Part shown: positions 9,101 through 16,910 of the stretch, piece after piece
Position numbering within the stretch: the first letter of the stretch is position 1
How the letters are laid out: each line of letters begins with the position of its first letter
Source: Vibrio aerogenes
Lineage (GTDB): Bacteria; Pseudomonadota; Gammaproteobacteria; Enterobacterales; Vibrionaceae
Assembly (NCBI RefSeq): GCF_024346755.1
Contig: NZ_AP024861.1
Span: 2,418,001 to 2,482,000 of the forward strand
Direction: 5' to 3'
DNA length: 64,000 bases
The notes under the pieces: model-generated
Seen by the model: the letters and a program-made list of their open reading frames with translations, nothing else
Database searches by the model: none
Told to the model about the DNA's origin: nothing
Made by a program: the position numbers and the translations under genes

Positions 9101-9785
9101 GAATAAGTGCTCCTGTGAATGCGGTCCAGCGACCGCAAAACATCCACTTCCCAACCGCGCAGATTTCTGTGGGTCATCCGTGCCCAGGAATGAATCTCCG
9201 AAAAAGAAAGCGCTTCACCTGAGTGAAGCTCCTGAAACCATTCCCACAGATACGTCAACGCATCGGGCAACTCAGGGTGCTCTGCAAGCCTCTCTGGTTT
9301 TTTGCCCGTGGTTTTCCATACCTGAATCAGCGTCTGCCGTTGCGTTACCCGAGATCCGGGCGGGATTTGGCTGAGCTGCCGTTCGCTGACTGCGAACCGG
9401 AAAAGCTGCTCAACCTTTTGTCGAAAAAAAGTGCTCGTCTCGCAGCCAGCTGATCAACCTGATCAGCAATTTGCGGCGCCTCAAGCAGAAATGCTTTCAC
9501 GTTTTCCGGTGAGCATGCCTGCTCAAAAGACCAGTCCAGCACCAGAGAAGCAACCAGCGACAGTTTTTTGTCCTTAATCGCCTGTTGCTTTTCTTCCTCA
9601 TCCCCGATCATTGACAATTCCATCGCCTGTCGCTTCGCTTCTGTTTCCGCTTCGCGAAAAGCATCCGAATCAATGCCCCGGATCACTAAGAAATGCTCAG
9701 TTTTAGTCCCGTCCGGCAAGGTTAAAGGCAATCGCACCCCTTCATTCGCTTTCTGACGGGTAAAAAATTCATTCATTTCATGCAT
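9097..9785 (-). CDS. Tail assembly chaperone, long form by -1 frameshift (lambda GT-like)
   Basis: A -1 shift at 9423-9429 joins the 146-aa frame to a second frame that stays open for about 110 codons and stops at 9097, overlapping the tape measure ATG by ATGA. The added part carries strings typical of the T extension: LPDALTYLWEWFQELH, SFSEIHSWARMTHRNL, WEVDVLRSLDRIH. The extension has no start codon of its own with a ribosome site, so frameshifting is the only evident way to make it. This exactly parallels lambda gpG/gpGT. Confidence 0.85.
9345..9785 (-). CDS. Tail assembly chaperone, short form (lambda G-like)
   Basis: 146 aa, between tail tube and tape measure, the position of lambda G. 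It contains a conserved acidic-helical middle (EAETEAKRQAMELSMIGDEEE). It starts in a TGATG overlap with the tail tube gene. Near its end, codons 118-121 form a slippery T TTT TTC; ribosomes that shift there make the long form described next. Short and long forms together coat the tape measure during assembly in lambda. Confidence 0.88.
   Translation of the reverse strand: MHEMNEFFTRQKANEGVRLPLTLPDGTKTEHFLVIRGIDSDAFREAETEAKRQAMELSMIGDEEEKQQAIKDKKLSLVASLVLDWSFEQACSPENVKAFLLEAPQIADQVDQLAARRALFFDKRLSSFSGSQSANGSSAKSRPDLG
9423..9429 (-). other. Programmed -1 frameshift heptamer T TTT TTC
   Basis: Read on the minus strand in the zero frame as CTT TTT TTC, giving X XXY YYZ = T TTT TTC. Before the slip the frame encodes the short chaperone; after it, the T-like extension. 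The position, shortly before the end of the short frame, is where tail-chaperone slips lie in lambda-like phages. Confidence 0.85.
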
Positions 9786-10720
9786 CAGGCTGCCTTTCTT
9801 TTGATCACAATGTTGGACTGCTGAGTTTCATCAAACAGCGCCTGGAATGGCAGTGTCAGCTGAATTGAACCCTGACCGGAAACGTCAGGCTGACCGCCAT
9901 TATATTTAATGCGCGGAATCACAAAGGTGTAGGCATTACCGGCATCATCGGGCAAAGTAAATTCCAGACTGGTTTCAGTTTCATTGATGAACTTATCCAG
10001 CAGCGATGCGCTTTCGAAATAAGCCGTCATTTGTCCGGACAGATTCGAACGGCCAATTTGTGGACGCATCGTTTCTTTCGAACCAATAATAAAGCGCGGA
10101 TCAATACCGTTTTCCAGCGTCAGCTGAATTTCAGTCACGACACCAATGTCTTCACCGCCTTCTTTGAGTGTGCCGGTAAAAGAGTTAATCACCGATGTTG
10201 TGGTTGCTGTGCCGGATTTCATGCCCGCTGGCGCCTGAGTCGCTGTCGATAAGCCTTTGCCAACCATTGAGAACGTGGCTGAAACGACGGCGTCCGGCGT
10301 CACCTGTAAATTCAGTGAGTTCACTTCAACACCGGTAAACATGTGATAAGGTTTATCCGATTCAGCCAAATCAGAGAAGTGGCGCAGCACACTGAAACTG
10401 CGGCGTGTTGTACCCGCTTTCAGAGAATCGTTGCCTTTCTCTGCATCTTCTTTCCAACTGCCGAGCAGGGAGGCTTCCAGCAGCTGGTCGAAGCTGCCAA
10501 AGCTCAGCTCTGTTGAAATATCGCCGCCCACCTGCGATGTGCTGTGGTGGAAATCAGCGATTTGCCGGTCAGCACGAATCTCTTCAGACTGCATGGTATT
10601 TTTAGTCAGCGCCAGTGTGGTACCGGTATGACGAATCGGTGTGAATTCCGGACTATCAGGCGTCACACCATAAGTAGATTCAGGGACAAGACTCATTTGA
10701 TGACGAGAAGCGTCTGCCAT
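9785..10720 (-). CDS. Major tail tube protein
   Basis: 311 aa; first gene of the tail operon. The sequence (SLVPESTYGVTPDSPEFTPIRHTGTTLAL near the start, then a beta-rich middle) is of the siphophage tail tube type. The start ATG at 10720 has a GAGGAG ribosome site. No head-tail connector, tail terminator or capsid gene lies upstream; instead there is a 450-bp regulatory stretch and the Q gene, which is unusual for a complete phage, where connector genes precede the tube. Confidence 0.85.
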   Translation of the reverse strand: MADASRHQMSLVPESTYGVTPDSPEFTPIRHTGTTLALTKNTMQSEEIRADRQIADFHHSTSQVGGDISTELSFGSFDQLLEASLLGSWKEDAEKGNDSLKAGTTRRSFSVLRHFSDLAESDKPYHMFTGVEVNSLNLQVTPDAVVSATFSMVGKGLSTATQAPAGMKSGTATTTSVINSFTGTLKEGGEDIGVVTEIQLTLENGIDPRFIIGSKETMRPQIGRSNLSGQMTAYFESASLLDKFINETETSLEFTLPDDAGNAYTFVIPRIKYNGGQPDVSGQGSIQLTLPFQALFDETQQSNIVIKRKAA

Positions 10721-10769
10721 AGTATTTTCTCCTCATGCCCACATGGACATGTTTGTTGATATAAAAGTG

Positions 10770-10840
10770 TATGGATGAATAAACGTCTATGAATGAATAA
10801 ACGTATATGAATAAAGAAACGTATATGAATAAAGAAAGAA
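10770..10840 (-). repeat. Four degenerate ~18-bp tandem repeats before the tail operon
   Basis: On the minus strand the unit TTTATTCATATACGTTTC recurs about four times with small changes (TTTATTCATAGACG, TTTATTCATCCATAC). It lies in the leader between the last terminator and the tail tube gene. Function unknown; possibly leader RNA structure or a degenerate duplication. Confidence 0.5.
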
Positions 10841-10841
10841 A

Positions 10842-10860
10842 GGCGGCCCATCAGGCCGCC
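10842..10860 (-). terminator. Third terminator in the late leader
   Basis: Hairpin GGCGGCC-TGAT-GGGCCGCC on the minus strand followed by a T-rich tail (TTTCTTTCTTT). It lies downstream of the late promoter and upstream of the tail genes, so transcription must pass it to express the tail. Confidence 0.7.
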
Positions 10861-10951
10861 CTGAGCTCAAACCGACCATTCGGGGGAACGCAATGATCCG
10901 TGCCCTGGCGGACTCCGAACCATGCCGTGAATGATTGATCTGAAAACGAAA

Positions 10952-11006
10952 AACCCCGGACCAGTGACCTTACACCGAATCCGGTGAAAAGCCCTGTGCC
11001 GGGGTT
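10952..11006 (-). terminator. Second terminator in the late leader
   Basis: On the minus strand AACCCCGG pairs with CCGGGGTT across a long internal loop that contains a smaller CACCGGATTCGGTG hairpin, followed directly by TTTTTCG. Reads as a structured rho-independent terminator. Confidence 0.6.
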
Positions 11007-11053
11007 ATCTGGCCATCCGGACGAATCACGTTCAGATGACCTGGATACAAAAA

Positions 11054-11079
11054 CGCCCTGAAGTGGTGACTTCAGGGCG
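11054..11079 (-). terminator. First terminator, just after the late promoter
   Basis: Perfect 10-bp stem CGCCCTGAAG / CTTCAGGGCG with a 6-base loop, followed on the minus strand by TTTTTG. It lies about 25-50 bases downstream of the -10 box of the promoter at 11103-11131, like the lambda terminator just behind pR'. Confidence 0.8.
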
Positions 11080-11102
11080 GATGTATTGAGACTATGGAAT
11101 AT

Positions 11103-11131
11103 ACTATATATTGCTGTGCACAAATATGCAA
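11103..11131 (-). promoter_or_regulatory. Late promoter (pR'-like) for the tail operon
   Basis: Minus strand: -35 TTGCAT, 17-bp spacer, -10 TATAGT. It lies directly downstream of the Q gene and upstream of three terminators and the tail genes. The arrangement Q, promoter, early terminator, late genes is that of lambda-type Q control, so Q would load here and let polymerase read through to the tail genes. Confidence 0.65.
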
Positions 11132-11173
11132 TGGTTTTTTAGAAAAAAGTTTATTTTTCTAAACAGATTGAGT

Positions 11174-11551
11174 TTAACTTTCTGATTTATTTCCTGTTTT
11201 AGATAAGTCGATTACCGCATCAATCCACGCCGTTCCGGATTTCACCAGGATCGTTGCCTGACGTCGGTCAAAATTCATCTGTCTGGCAACATAGGAAATA
11301 TTTCCCCCGGCAAAGAAATAGAGTGTCAATGCTTTTGCCATCTGTGGATCACGCTGATTCAGCCGGGCGATTGCGCGATCAACCAGCATTGCATCTTCTT
11401 CACTAATCATCGGAGACGGCAGTCCGTTTCCTAATAAGCGGGTGAAAGGTGAACATGAGGCATAGCCAGCCACACCTTCCCGGTTATGACGTATCCAGCA
11501 GACCCATTGTTCAATCAGCCAGTCGGTGGTATGAATGATTGTGTTTGTCAT
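11174..11551 (-). CDS. Phage late antiterminator Q-like protein
   Basis: 125 aa from ATG 11551, which has GGAG eight bases upstream; an upstream in-frame ATG at 11608 is less well placed. Sequence features (WVCWIRHNREGVAGYAS, ALTLYFFAGGNISYVARQM, LVKSGTAWIDAVIDL) are those of small Q-type antitermination proteins, with a C-terminal helix-turn-helix-like part. It is the only gene between the CI repressor and the tail operon. It should bind the late promoter region and make RNA polymerase ignore the three terminators. Confidence 0.8.
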   Translation of the reverse strand: MTNTIIHTTDWLIEQWVCWIRHNREGVAGYASCSPFTRLLGNGLPSPMISEEDAMLVDRAIARLNQRDPQMAKALTLYFFAGGNISYVARQMNFDRRQATILVKSGTAWIDAVIDLSKTGNKSES

Positions 11552-11643
11552 TATATTTACTCCATTAATTTTCCCGTTTCCGGCATTAACGATTGGGGAT
11601 ATCGACAAAAAATGCTAGGTTAAACGGATCAGAAAACAAGATG

Positions 11644-11659
11644 GTTTAGAATTCCAAAC
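11644..11659. promoter_or_regulatory. Candidate repressor operator
   Basis: GTTTAGAATTCCAAAC, a 16-bp palindrome with one mismatch pair, in the 170-bp region between the divergent Q and CI genes. This is where a CI dimer would control Q transcription and its own gene. No second perfect copy was seen. Confidence 0.45.
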
Positions 11660-11721
11660 AAACTATCGCAAAAGCAACCTGATGTCTATAAAACAAAACA
11701 CATAATCAAGAAAAACAAACC

Positions 11722-12426
11722 ATGAGTGCGTCAGAACGAATCAAACAAAGAATGCAGGCTTTAGATTTAAAAGCAGTCCATATCGTCAAGCTCACGGGGG
11801 CTTCAAAGGGCTCGGTCAGTCAGTGGGTCAATGGCGCTTCGAAGCCGAGTGGCCGGAATCTGATTGCTTTGTGCAAAGTCCTCCAATGCCAGCCTGACTG
11901 GCTGCTGTTTGGTGATGAATCCGCACCATCCGGTCAGTCAGAACACGGCAATGCATCATGGCTGGGAGAAATGGAACCCTGGCACAGTCAAACTGCATTA
12001 TCCCCGGATGAAGTAGAACTGCCCTTCTTTACCGAAGTGGCACTCTCTGCCGGCCATGGTATGGTGGAAGTCCGGGAAAATCACGGGCCTAAGCTCCGGT
12101 TTGCCCGCTCGACATTAAAACGTCAGGGGGTTGATCCGGGGCATGCCGCTTGTGTAAAGGTCAGTGGCAACAGTATGGAACCCGTGTTGCCTGATGGTGC
12201 AACTGTCGGTGTCGACACCGCAAGTACCACGGTGACCGACGGTAAAATGTTTGCTATCGATCATGACGGTATGCTAAGGGTTAAAACGCTGTACCGTGTA
12301 CCGGGGGGTGGCCTGCGTATCCGGAGCTTCAATCACGAAGAATATCCTGATGAAACGTATTCCGGCGATGAAGTGCAGCAAATTCGTATTATCGGTAAGG
12401 TATTCTGGTATTCGGTACTGGTTTAG
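11722..12426 (+). CDS. CI-type phage repressor (HTH-XRE plus S24 peptidase)
   Basis: 234 aa. Residues 5-60 form an XRE helix-turn-helix (IVKLTGASKGSVSQWVNGAS). The C-terminal S24/LexA-like domain has the self-cleavage site Ala110-Gly111 (ALSAGHG), nucleophile Ser151 in SGNSMEP and general base Lys188 (RVKTL). It should therefore be inactivated by RecA during DNA damage, releasing Q and the tail genes. It faces away from Q, giving a simple repressor-antiterminator switch. All key residues are intact. Confidence 0.92.
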   Translation: MSASERIKQRMQALDLKAVHIVKLTGASKGSVSQWVNGASKPSGRNLIALCKVLQCQPDWLLFGDESAPSGQSEHGNASWLGEMEPWHSQTALSPDEVELPFFTEVALSAGHGMVEVRENHGPKLRFARSTLKRQGVDPGHAACVKVSGNSMEPVLPDGATVGVDTASTTVTDGKMFAIDHDGMLRVKTLYRVPGGGLRIRSFNHEEYPDETYSGDEVQQIRIIGKVFWYSVLV

Positions 12427-12464
12427 TGAGCCAACCCGTTTACCGTTGACCCGCAGCAGCTGCC

Positions 12465-12902
12465 CTATTCATCTTTTGTCTTTGGATGTTGCTGCTTCAC
12501 CTGCGCAATTTCACGAAATGCCGCCGTCTGCAAAAAGTGCGAGCGATCTTTATAAGCCGGATGCTGTTTGACCAGATTATCAATTTTCTTTAGCAGCAAT
12601 TTGGGTAACGTGACGTTCTTTTTCACTGCTCCCCCCAGATAAGGCTCAAGATCAATGTCAATCACAGCCCACGCCCAGCCCTGATAAGCTTCATCTTTCT
12701 GCCAGTCAGACAAAGACCCGGCCGATGGTGGCACCTGTTCATGCTCGGCTAAATCTTCAAGATAAAATTCAACGGCTTCTCTGGCATTGGCTAACGCTTC
12801 TTCTAATGTATCCCCCGCCGAGAAACACCCCGGTAAATCAGGAAATACCACGCTGTAAGCGTATTCTGCATCTCCGGTTTCAATCGCAACTGGATATAAC
12901 AT
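12465..12902 (-). CDS. hicB: HicB antitoxin
   Basis: 145 aa. The N-terminal HicB fold (YAYSVVFPDLPGCFSAGDTLEEALANAREAV is typical in order and spacing) neutralises the HicA RNase. The C-terminal ~45 residues form a ribbon-helix-helix DNA-binding part (NVTLPKLLLKKIDNLV) that would repress the operon. It lies 35 bp downstream of hicA in the usual toxin-first order. A 126-bp segment of this gene (12587-12712) recurs twice near 16.5-16.9 kb. Confidence 0.93.
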   Translation of the reverse strand: MLYPVAIETGDAEYAYSVVFPDLPGCFSAGDTLEEALANAREAVEFYLEDLAEHEQVPPSAGSLSDWQKDEAYQGWAWAVIDIDLEPYLGGAVKKNVTLPKLLLKKIDNLVKQHPAYKDRSHFLQTAAFREIAQVKQQHPKTKDE

Positions 12903-12937
12903 ATTTGGCTCCTTTCTTGTTCTTCTGACTGATTGGA

Positions 12938-13126
12938 TTAATGGGTATATAACCCTGCCTGCTGCATTAATTTTTTCACCAGTCCAATCTTTAAATCTTT
13001 CTTTGGATGCGGAACAATCACCGGATACTGAAACTCAGGATGCCGGAATTTATGGTGGCTGCCTCTGATACCGATCAGTTCCCACCCGTTTTTATGCAAA
13101 AGTTTTATCAACTCAGTACTACTCAT
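12938..13126 (-). CDS. hicA: HicA mRNA interferase toxin
   Basis: 62 aa, full length for HicA. The dsRBD-like fold signature is complete: a WELIGIRGSHHKFRHP stretch with the catalytic His at 24 or 25, followed by VIVPHPKKDLKIGLVKKLMQQAGL. It cleaves mRNA during translation unless bound by HicB. First gene of the hicAB operon. Confidence 0.93.
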   Translation of the reverse strand: MSSTELIKLLHKNGWELIGIRGSHHKFRHPEFQYPVIVPHPKKDLKIGLVKKLMQQAGLYTH

Positions 13127-13148
13127 TCAAACCTCCCTGAGAGCACCA

Positions 13149-13165
13149 GGGGTTACTATAACCCC
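13149..13165 (-). promoter_or_regulatory. Palindromic hicAB operator
   Basis: GGGGTTACTATAACCCC, a perfect 7-bp inverted repeat with a 3-bp centre, 23 bp upstream of the hicA ATG and next to AT-rich promoter-like DNA. A likely target of the HicB ribbon-helix-helix domain. Confidence 0.6.
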
Positions 13166-13403
13166 ATATAATAATAATGACAACATAAATAACCCTGATA
13201 ACTCCAAAAAATTCTCATTGTCGCTATTATTTCAACATGACCTGAATAAATTTTGTTGCAACGCAAGAGCGTTCACGTCTCGTGTGAATTCAAAAAAATA
13301 AGGAAAAATGGAACAAAAGTTGTGTAGGAAAACAGACTCAGACCATACTTTACTGACATGAACAGCAACGCTGAATCCAGCTTTTTTATTCAGGGAGTTC
13401 CCA

Positions 13404-13739
13404 ATGCCGATCGCACATTGCATCCTTTCACCTGATTTGCAGCCAGCAGAAAATCCACCGGACCTGATTGGACGCTGGGGGAAGTACGCCGGAAAAGAAA
13501 CCTCAGACATGACGGTAACATTTACCCGCAGTGAGAAGCAGTTTGGTCATCCGTATGCCGTCATCGCAACGCTATTTCTGCCTTCCCTGTGGTCTGCAAG
13601 CGCAATGAACGCACTGCAAACCGGGCTGTCTGAGGCACTGGCGGTCTGTTTTTCCATCGAGCCGGCGCAGATTCTGGTCATGACTTCGGTGATTGAGTCC
13701 GGGTTGGTGGTTGAAGGTGGAGAGGTAGTGATGTGGTGA
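13404..13739 (+). CDS. Small tautomerase-like protein
   Basis: 111 aa, ATG preceded by AGGGAG. The second residue is proline (MPIAHC), which in the tautomerase/4-OT superfamily is the catalytic base after Met removal. A beta-alpha-beta pattern follows (ALAVCFSIEPAQILVMTSVIESG). The substrate cannot be read from sequence. It stands alone between hicAB and the toxin graveyard. The superfamily assignment rests on fold-like pattern and Pro2 only. Confidence 0.6.
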   Translation: MPIAHCILSPDLQPAENPPDLIGRWGKYAGKETSDMTVTFTRSEKQFGHPYAVIATLFLPSLWSASAMNALQTGLSEALAVCFSIEPAQILVMTSVIESGLVVEGGEVVMW

Positions 13740-13830
13740 TGGGTCGCAGGGGAAGTCACTGAAGGAAGGATGAGGACAGGCAGCGCCGACTTCTGAACAC
13801 CTCATCCAGCTAAAACAGTCTTTGAATAAA

Positions 13831-13968
13831 GAAAAACAGAATGATCTGTTTTTCCCATCAAACCTGTATCAACTGTGTCCTAACAGACTGATTTTATTGC
13901 TAAGCTGATAAACCGGATAAAGATGAATCCAATTTACCGGCTTTCTTGTTAATTGGGTCTGTCTATTT
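13831..13968. repeat. ~140-bp repeat, copy 1
   Basis: Near-duplicate, by eye about 80 percent identical, of 18093-18234. Both contain ACAGAATNATCTGTTTTTCCC, a stem of the type CCGGATAAA…AATTTA(T/C)CGGC and a terminal GTCTGTC motif. Each copy sits about 40 bp past the 3' end of an immunity-type gene (14009-14503 here; 18272-18700 for copy 2). Confidence 0.75.
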
Positions 13969-14008
13969 TAATTTTAGCTAATGCACTTCCACCCTTTGTA
14001 ACATTTTA

Positions 14009-14503
14009 TTACTGCTCGAAAATCTCTTTTTCCTTTTCATATATGACTTCGGCATCGAGTCGCTTGAACAATCTGCTACAATCTTCTGCAAATTGCTTCA
14101 GCACCTCCAATACGCATCCATCTACGTTTTCTACTGACATCGTACCAGTAGGCTCGACTAGAATATTGCCACAACCAATAATTTCCATATCAGCCGCATC
14201 TACTACATCAATCAATTCCCCAACAAATTTCTCAGGGCTTATTAACTGTTTTTGGTATGCCAAGTAAAGAAAACCTAGGAGTAACTGATTGTAGCGGTCG
14301 CCCAAGATTTCCCCGGTTTCTAACAAACAGTCTCTTAGAACGTTAGATACTTCATCCTCTGACGAAGCAGTAGTTAAACTAATCAACCAATCCTTCGGAC
14401 ATGTTGAGAGACCAATAAGTCTCTCAGACCACTGTCGAAAGAAACTAATATTGACGTAATTAGATTCTAAACACGCATATAAAACTACAAATATCGAGTC
14501 CAT
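14009..14503 (-). CDS. Putative immunity protein next to a toxin remnant
   Basis: 164 aa, acidic, no signal peptide, no recognised domain. ATG 14503 is preceded by GGAG and follows the toxin remnant's stop by 12 bp, the usual toxin-then-immunity spacing in polymorphic toxin loci. The fold looks mostly helical (LISPEKFVGELIDVVDAADM). Function as an immunity protein is inferred only from position. Confidence 0.6.
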   Translation of the reverse strand: MDSIFVVLYACLESNYVNISFFRQWSERLIGLSTCPKDWLISLTTASSEDEVSNVLRDCLLETGEILGDRYNQLLLGFLYLAYQKQLISPEKFVGELIDVVDAADMEIIGCGNILVEPTGTMSVENVDGCVLEVLKQFAEDCSRLFKRLDAEVIYEKEKEIFEQ

Positions 14504-14515
14504 TAACTTTCTCCG

Positions 14516-14719
14516 TTAATTTCCAAAGTTCCCTGGCCAGGTTTTCTTACCCGTTGCAGGATCTTTAAGGTTCTGTCCCGTTGCCGGATCCCTTCTGTGG
14601 TGATGTGGGTTTGGATGAAACTGATCACTCTTTGGATCTGAATATCCATGGTGGCTGCGATGCGTCTGACCTACGCGCCTTCCGTATTCGTCATAATGGG
14701 TAGTGCTGTGATAGGTACC
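14516..14719 (-). pseudogene. C-terminal remnant of a polymorphic toxin, cut by an IS3 element
   Basis: An open frame of ~67 codons enters from the IS end and stops at TAA 14516. It reads YDEYGRRVGQTHRSHHGYSD, then HPNPHHHRRDPATGQNLKDP and KTWPGNFGN. This His-rich tail with repeated DPATG is of the kind found at the end of Rhs/CDI-type toxins. There is no start codon and the 5' part is missing; the IS3 left end lies exactly where the frame is lost. Confidence 0.7.
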
Positions 14720-14786
14720 TCCCCCCCTCTGTCAGAATAGTTGCCACTGTTAAAAATTAACCAGTCATAGGGGAGGTTAAAGAGGA

Positions 14787-15290
14787 ATGATGACCCGCTA
14801 TTCACCAGAAAGAAAAGAAGCGATCCTGAAAAAAATGTTACCCCCACATTCACTTTCTGTCGCTCAACTGGCAAAAGAAGAAGGGATTTGTGAAGCAACC
14901 CTGTACAATTGGCGAAAAGCATTCAGAGAATCAGGAGTCGTTTTGCCAGACAGTCATACTTCATCTTCACAATGGTCCGCACAAACCAAACTGGCCGTTG
15001 TTGCCGACACCCTTTCTATGACTGAAGCAGAGCTCAGTCAGTACTGCCGTGAAAAAGGCCTGTACCCTGAGCAGGTTCATCAGTGGCGCAGTGAATGTAT
15101 GCAGGGCTTTATGTCGGCTAAAGAAAGGGAAGCGGAAGCGAAAAAACAGGCAAAGGCCGATAAACAGGAAATCAAAGCCCTGAAAAAAGAGCTGCGACAT
15201 AAAGAAAAAGCACTCGCTGAAACTGCAGCTTTACTGGTGCTGAGAAAAAAGCTCAGAGCCTTTTACGGGGAAGATCCCGGGGACGACTGA
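14787..15290 (+). CDS. IS3-family OrfA
   Basis: 167 aa. N-terminal helix-turn-helix (LSVAQLAKEEGICEATLYNWRKAF) binds the IS ends; a second, similar half (TEAELSQYCREKGLYPEQVHQWRS) follows. A lysine-rich coiled coil (KEREAEAKKQAKADKQEIKA) ends the protein. Codons 153-155 carry the slippery A AAA AAG that feeds OrfB. Confidence 0.88.
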   Translation: MMTRYSPERKEAILKKMLPPHSLSVAQLAKEEGICEATLYNWRKAFRESGVVLPDSHTSSSQWSAQTKLAVVADTLSMTEAELSQYCREKGLYPEQVHQWRSECMQGFMSAKEREAEAKKQAKADKQEIKALKKELRHKEKALAETAALLVLRKKLRAFYGEDPGDD

Positions 15291-16345
15291 CCTCAACCGA
15301 AGACAGGAAAAGTCTCATAGCACTGATCCATGAAGCCTGCCAGAGTGGTTGCCGGTTAATCAGAGCCTGTGATGAAGCGCAGATTGATTTACGGACTTAC
15401 CGCCGCTGGTATCAGGGTGGAAAGGTTCAGGCCGATCAAAGACCACAGGCATTGAGACCGGCGCCGGTCAACAAGCTTTCAGAGCAGGAACGAAGGGCGA
15501 TTATCGACATCTGTAATACTGCAGAATATGCCAGTCTGCCGCCCGCGCAGATTGTTCCGGCCTTGTTGGATAAAGGAGAATATATTGCCAGTGAATCGAG
15601 TTTTTACCGGGTCTTAAAAGCAGCAGGACAGCTGACCGGGAGAGGTCGCCAGAAGAGCCGACAAAAAGTTGTAAAACCAACGAGTTATACTGCGACACAG
15701 CCAAATCAGGTCCACACCTGGGATATCACCTATCTGCCTTCAACGGTACGTGGTCAGTTTTACTACCTGTATCTGATTGAAGATATTTACAGCCGGAAAA
15801 TCGTGGGTTATGAGGTGCATGAAACCGAATGTGGTGAGTTGGCGTCAGAATTATTGCAACGGACAGTGTTCCGGGAAAAATGTTTTCAACAGGCGTTGGT
15901 CCTGCACTCAGATAACGGCAGCCCGATGAAGTCCCTGACACTGAAAGCAAAAATGGAAGAGCTTGGCGTGCTCTCTTCTTACAGCCGTCCGCGGGTGAGT
16001 AATGATAACCCTTATGTGGAATCGCTGTTCCGGACGTTGAAATATATCCCGCAATGGCCATCAAATGGATTTAGAAGTCTGAACGATGCCAGAGAATGGG
16101 TAGAGCGATTCGTTCAGTGGTATAACACGGAGCACAAACACAGTGCGCTCAATTACGTGACGCCAGATGAGCGTCATCATGGAAAAGACAAACAGATTTT
16201 AGAAAACCGCAAACAGGTCTTGATGTTACACCGAGAGGCGAATCCAGCGCGCTGGTCAGGAAATATCAGGAACTGTGAGCCAGTTGGTAAGGTTGAATTA
16301 AACCCGGACAAAACACCAGAAATTGACGAAGAAAAAGCAGCTTAA
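14787..16345 (+). CDS. IS3-family OrfAB transposase (by -1 frameshift)
   Basis: Shifting -1 at 15245-15251 enters a frame open to 16345. It carries an rve/DDE integrase core: Asp in VHTWDITYLP, Asp in LHSDNGSPM, Glu in NDNPYVESLFRTLKY. All three acidic residues and the region after them (HSALNYVTPDERHHG) are present, so the transposase looks intact. OrfB lacks a good start of its own. Confidence 0.85.
15245..15251 (+). other. IS3 frameshift heptamer A AAA AAG
   Basis: Zero frame AGA AAA AAG; the classic -1 slippery heptamer of IS3-type elements, 40 bases before the orfA stop. After the slip the frame continues GCT CAG AGC into orfB. Confidence 0.85.
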
Positions 16346-16502
16346 ATATTAAGCAGATGATGACAACTATCTTGAAAAACACCGCTCCTTTCGAACTAGG
16401 CTTATCCATGTTTACAGTCCGTATTCCACGAAACTTGAAGAAACTTGAATGAGGACAGACGCTTTTAATCTTTCAAACTTGAATGAGGACAGACGCTTTT
16501 AA

Positions 16503-16627
16503 TCTTTAGCAGCAATTTGAGTAACGTGACGTTCTTTTTCACTGCTCCCCCAGATAAGGCTCAAGATCAATGTCAATCACAGCCCACGCCCAGCCCTGAT
16601 AAGCTTCATCTTTCTGCCAGTCAGACA
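16503..16627 (+). repeat. Copy 1 of a hicB fragment
   Basis: Matches 12587-12712 inside hicB with one substitution (GGGTAACG to GAGTAACG) and one C deleted from a six-C run. No reading frame for HicB is preserved. Same orientation relative to the window as the source gene. Confidence 0.9.
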
Positions 16628-16785
16628 GACACCACTACAGAAAACACTACAGAGGACAGGCAACAAAAACTGGAGTCCCTCCCCGGATCATTCAAGAACT
16701 CACATCACACTATATCAGTCTCAAAACTTGAATGAGGACAGACGCTTTTAATCTTTCAAACTTGAATGAGGACAGACGCTTTTAA

Positions 16786-16910
16786 TCTTTAGCAGCAATT
16801 TGAGTAACGTGACGTTCTTTTTCACTGCTCCCCCAGATAAGGCTCAAGATCAATGTCAATCACAGCCCACGCCCAGCCCTGATAAGCTTCATCTTTCTGC
16901 CAGTCAGACA
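16786..16910 (+). repeat. Copy 2 of the hicB fragment
   Basis: Identical to copy 1 as far as read, including both changes from hicB. The tandem duplication therefore came after the fragment was captured. Confidence 0.9.

Larger units (their letters stand above)
14728..16381 (+). mobile_element. IS3-family insertion sequence
   Basis: About 1.65 kb with orfA and orfB linked by a -1 frameshift. The left end (TGTCAGAATAGTTGCCACTG at 14730) and the inverted right end (reading TGTTTTTCAAGATAGTTGTC from 16381) are imperfect inverted repeats around AATAGTTG/GATAGTTG. Exact ends are uncertain by a few bases. The left end including its C-run recurs in inverted orientation at 21053-21099. Confidence 0.82.

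Noticed and set aside
10851..11123. 90-aa minus-strand frame between Q and the tail genes
   Set aside because: It runs through two terminator hairpins behind the late promoter and has no recognisable protein features.
13232..13510. 92-aa minus-strand frame overlapping the tautomerase-like gene start
   Set aside because: No ribosome site or pattern; the opposite-strand gene has AGGGAG and a Pro2 motif.
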